NCBI RefSeq assembly: GCF_003347665.1
Contig: NZ_QDGA01000032.1
Coordinates: forward strand, 1-52,678
DNA from: Microvirga calopogonii
GTDB taxonomy: Bacteria; Pseudomonadota; Alphaproteobacteria; Rhizobiales; Beijerinckiaceae
Reading direction: 5' to 3'
Length of the DNA: 52,678 nt
Shown: piece by piece, positions 50,856 through 52,678 of the stretch
Layout of the letters: each line of letters begins with the position of its first letter
Numbering within the stretch: the stretch's first letter is position 1
Position numbers and translations under genes: made by a program
Notes under the pieces: model-generated
What the model was told of the DNA's origin: nothing
The model's input: only the letters and a program-made list of their open reading frames with translations
The model's database searches: none

Positions 50856-52433
50856 TCAGACGCGGGCGGGTGGATCCTCTGTGCCCCGGTTCAGGAAGGA
50901 GCGGTACGCTGGATTGTCGCTCTCGTCCCAGTACGGGTATCCAAGCTCTTCCAGACTGCGCTTGAGCTGCGCGCGCTCCGCGGTGGGAACCTGGATACCG
51001 GCCAGCACCCGCCCGTAATCGGCACCGTGATTGCGGTAGTGGAACAGGGAGATGTTCCAGCTCCCGGACAGCCCGTTGAGGAACTTCAGGAGGGCGCCGG
51101 GCCGCTCCGGGAACTGGAAGCGGAAGATCAGCTCGTCCTGAAGGCCGGGCGCGTGTCCGCCGACCATGTAGCGTACGTGCAGCTTGGCCATCTCGTTGTC
51201 GCTCAGGTCGAGCACGGCATAGCCCTGCTCCCGCAGCATGGCGATGATCTGCTGCTTTTCCAGGTCGCCTTCCGAGAGTTGCACGCCGACGAAGATCTGC
51301 GCCGCCTGAGGATCCGAGTAGCGGTAGTTGAACTCGGTGATCGAGCGCTTGCCCAGCAGCTGGATAAAGCGACGGTAGCTGCCGGGCTGTTCGGGAATGG
51401 CCACTGCCAAGAGAGCCTCGCGGTGCTCGCCGAGCTCAGCCCGTTCGGCGATGTGCCGAAGCCGGTCGAAGTTCATGTTGGCGCCGCTGTTGATCGCCAC
51501 CAGCCCCTCCGGCCGCGATCCCTCGCGTTCCACGTACTTCTTCAGTCCCGCCAGGCTGACGGCGCCCGACGGCTCGGCAATCGCTCGGGTGTCCTCGAAG
51601 ATGTCTTTGACCGCCGCGCAGATCTCATCGGTGCTGACGGTGATCACCCCGTCGAGCAGCTCGCGGCACAGGCGAAAGGTCTCCTCCCCGGCCTGACGCA
51701 CCGCCACGCCATCGGCAAACAGTCCAACCTGATTCAGGATGATGCGCTCACCGGCGGCCAGGGCGGCCGCCATGCTGGCCGCGTCCTCCGGCTCGACGCC
51801 GATCACCTTGACCTCGGGCCGCAGGAACTTGGTGTAGACCGCCACGCCCGCAGCCAAGCCCCCTCCCCCGATCGGCACGAACACCGCCTCGAGCGGATCG
51901 GGATGCTGGCGCAGGATCTCCATGCCCACCGTGCCCTGCCCGGCAATCACGGCGGGATCGTCATAGGGATGGATGAAGGTGAGGCCCTTCTCCGCCTCAA
52001 GCTGCCGCGCATGGGAATAGGCTTCGTCAAAACTCTCGCCGTGCAGGACCACGCGACCGCCCTGCCCTTTCACGGCTTGAACCTTGATCGTCGGAGTGGT
52101 GCGCGGCATCACGATCATGGCCTTGGCGCCAAGCTTCTTGGCTGCAACGGCCACGCCCTGGGCGTGATTGCCGGCGGACGCGCAGATCACTCCCCGCTCG
52201 AGGGCCTCGCGTGGGAGACCTGCCATCTTGGCATAGGCGCCACGCAGCTTGAACGAGAACACCGGCTGGAGATCCTCGCGCTTGAGCCGAACAGGACTAC
52301 CCAAGCGCTGGGACAGGCGCGGCATCGCATCAAGCGGGCTTTCAATCGCGACGTCATAAACCGGAGCGGAGAGGATCCTGCGGATATAGTCCTGCACGTC
52401 AGCGCGGCCCTTTCGTTCAGCAAGGCAGCTCAC
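50856..52433 (-). CDS. ilvA: Threonine ammonia-lyase (threonine deaminase), biosynthetic
   Basis: The PLP enzyme (up to 525 aa) makes 2-oxobutanoate for isoleucine synthesis. The PLP lysine is K62 in VFSFKLRGAYAKM, with the phosphate-binding loop in PIGGGGLAAGVAVYTKF (about 191). The C-terminal 200 residues contain two ACT-like regulatory domains (VAIPEQPGSYRRFIQLLGKRSITEFNYRY and IFRFQFPERPGALLKFLNGL), the isoleucine/valine control region of the long enzymes. The start is a GTG at 52433 preceded by GAGGCGG; a GTG at 52397 is also possible. It follows an aminotransferase gene on the same strand. Confidence 0.93.
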   Translation of the reverse strand: MSCLAERKGRADVQDYIRRILSAPVYDVAIESPLDAMPRLSQRLGSPVRLKREDLQPVFSFKLRGAYAKMAGLPREALERGVICASAGNHAQGVAVAAKKLGAKAMIVMPRTTPTIKVQAVKGQGGRVVLHGESFDEAYSHARQLEAEKGLTFIHPYDDPAVIAGQGTVGMEILRQHPDPLEAVFVPIGGGGLAAGVAVYTKFLRPEVKVIGVEPEDAASMAAALAAGERIILNQVGLFADGVAVRQAGEETFRLCRELLDGVITVSTDEICAAVKDIFEDTRAIAEPSGAVSLAGLKKYVEREGSRPEGLVAINSGANMNFDRLRHIAERAELGEHREALLAVAIPEQPGSYRRFIQLLGKRSITEFNYRYSDPQAAQIFVGVQLSEGDLEKQQIIAMLREQGYAVLDLSDNEMAKLHVRYMVGGHAPGLQDELIFRFQFPERPGALLKFLNGLSGSWNISLFHYRNHGADYGRVLAGIQVPTAERAQLKRSLEELGYPYWDESDNPAYRSFLNRGTEDPPARV

Positions 52434-52491
52434 AGGCCGCCTCGGGATCCTGATACACTCTCAACCAGGGCATGGCATCAGGTTGAAACAG

Positions 52492-52678
52492 CTACTGTGC
52501 CTGTGCTGCTCGGGGCACCACGTTGTGGAGCGTCTGGTCGGCAGTGTCGAAGAACCTGCGGATGTTGCGCGCGGCCTGGCGGATGCGCTGCTCGTTCTCC
52601 ACGAGGGCGATGCGCACATACTCGTCGCCGTGCTCGCCGAAGCCAATACCCGGCGCCACCGCCACGTCGGCCTTTTCC
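52492..52678 (-). CDS. Aminotransferase class I C-terminus (AlaC/LL-DAP aminotransferase-like), partial
   Basis: The window edge cuts this gene; only the last 61 residues are seen. They read ADVAVAPGIGFGEHGDEYVR, then IALVENEQRIRQAARNIRRF and a short tail. The G-x-GFGE-G-D-VRIALVENE motif with its substrate-binding arginine is typical of class I aminotransferases of the AlaC/DapL type. It would be transcribed with ilvA, with 58 bp between them. The exact substrate cannot be told from this piece. Confidence 0.75.
   Translation of the reverse strand, partial: EKADVAVAPGIGFGEHGDEYVRIALVENEQRIRQAARNIRRFFDTADQTLHNVVPRAAQAQ

Overview
The window is GC-rich, with long genes of alphaproteobacterial type. 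The families present are FCD-type GntR regulators, two tripartite tricarboxylate (TTT) transporters, serine-glyoxylate aminotransferase, a MinD, and many insertion sequences. I infer a member of the Hyphomicrobiales, probably Methylobacteriaceae (Microvirga/Methylobacterium-like). Genus is not proven from sequence alone. There are no rRNA or tRNA genes and no CRISPR array that I can see.

Layout. (1) 1-2510 is mobile debris: a frameshifted IS1182-type transposase end, then a Crp/Fnr regulator between two 131-bp inverted copies of a small element whose flanks record an inversion, then a stub of a protein-isoaspartate methyltransferase-like gene. (2) 2523-11114 holds a YHS-domain protein, a LysR regulator and, divergent from it, a complete dipeptide-type ABC importer operon ending in an M20 peptidase. 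(3) 11137-13526 is an IS110 element and an IS3 remnant. (4) 13527-18681 (minus strand) carries an amidase, an M20 deacylase, a 3-hydroxyisobutyrate-dehydrogenase-like enzyme, a gamma-carbonic anhydrase homologue and a GntR regulator. (5) 18911-22599 is an acyl-CoA operon: a crotonase-fold enzyme without the usual glutamates, malonyl-CoA synthetase and a CaiB-type CoA transferase. (6) 23260-26382 is TTT transporter 1 (tctCBA, minus strand). (7) 26938-32476 is a 2-hydroxyacid/glyoxylate module: serine-glyoxylate-type aminotransferase, GlcG-like protein, a large fused FAD/Fe-S oxidoreductase and a GntR regulator. A convergent AEC carrier follows. (8) 33868-39060 has a GntR regulator, a truncated ABC ATPase, a frameshifted RraA-like gene and TTT transporter 2. 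(9) 39120-42182 is a nest: an intact IS4-family element inside a broken IS6-family element, which abuts a 5'-truncated xerD-like gene and a stub of a second IS6 copy. (10) 42263-47826 has a secreted M20D amidohydrolase, a DEDDh exonuclease, small unknown genes, minD, a structured intergenic region and two tiny ORFs. (11) 48096-50214 is a complete IS701-like element carrying a passenger gene. (12) Beyond it are a small unknown gene, threonine deaminase (ilvA) and the C-terminal end of an aminotransferase cut by the window edge.

How the genes fit. Regions 4-8 look like an accessory catabolic island for small organic acids and amides. TTT and ABC systems import the substrates, and M20 and amidase enzymes hydrolyse amides. 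A flavin/Fe-S dehydrogenase would oxidise a 2-hydroxyacid to a 2-oxoacid such as glyoxylate, which the aminotransferase could aminate. The malonyl-CoA synthetase, CoA transferase and crotonase-like protein would process a dicarboxylate through CoA thioesters. A 10-bp motif (TGAATTCAAA) in two promoters, with a related motif in a third, hints at a shared regulon. The island is bordered and interrupted by at least seven mobile elements or remnants, and several genes show decay.
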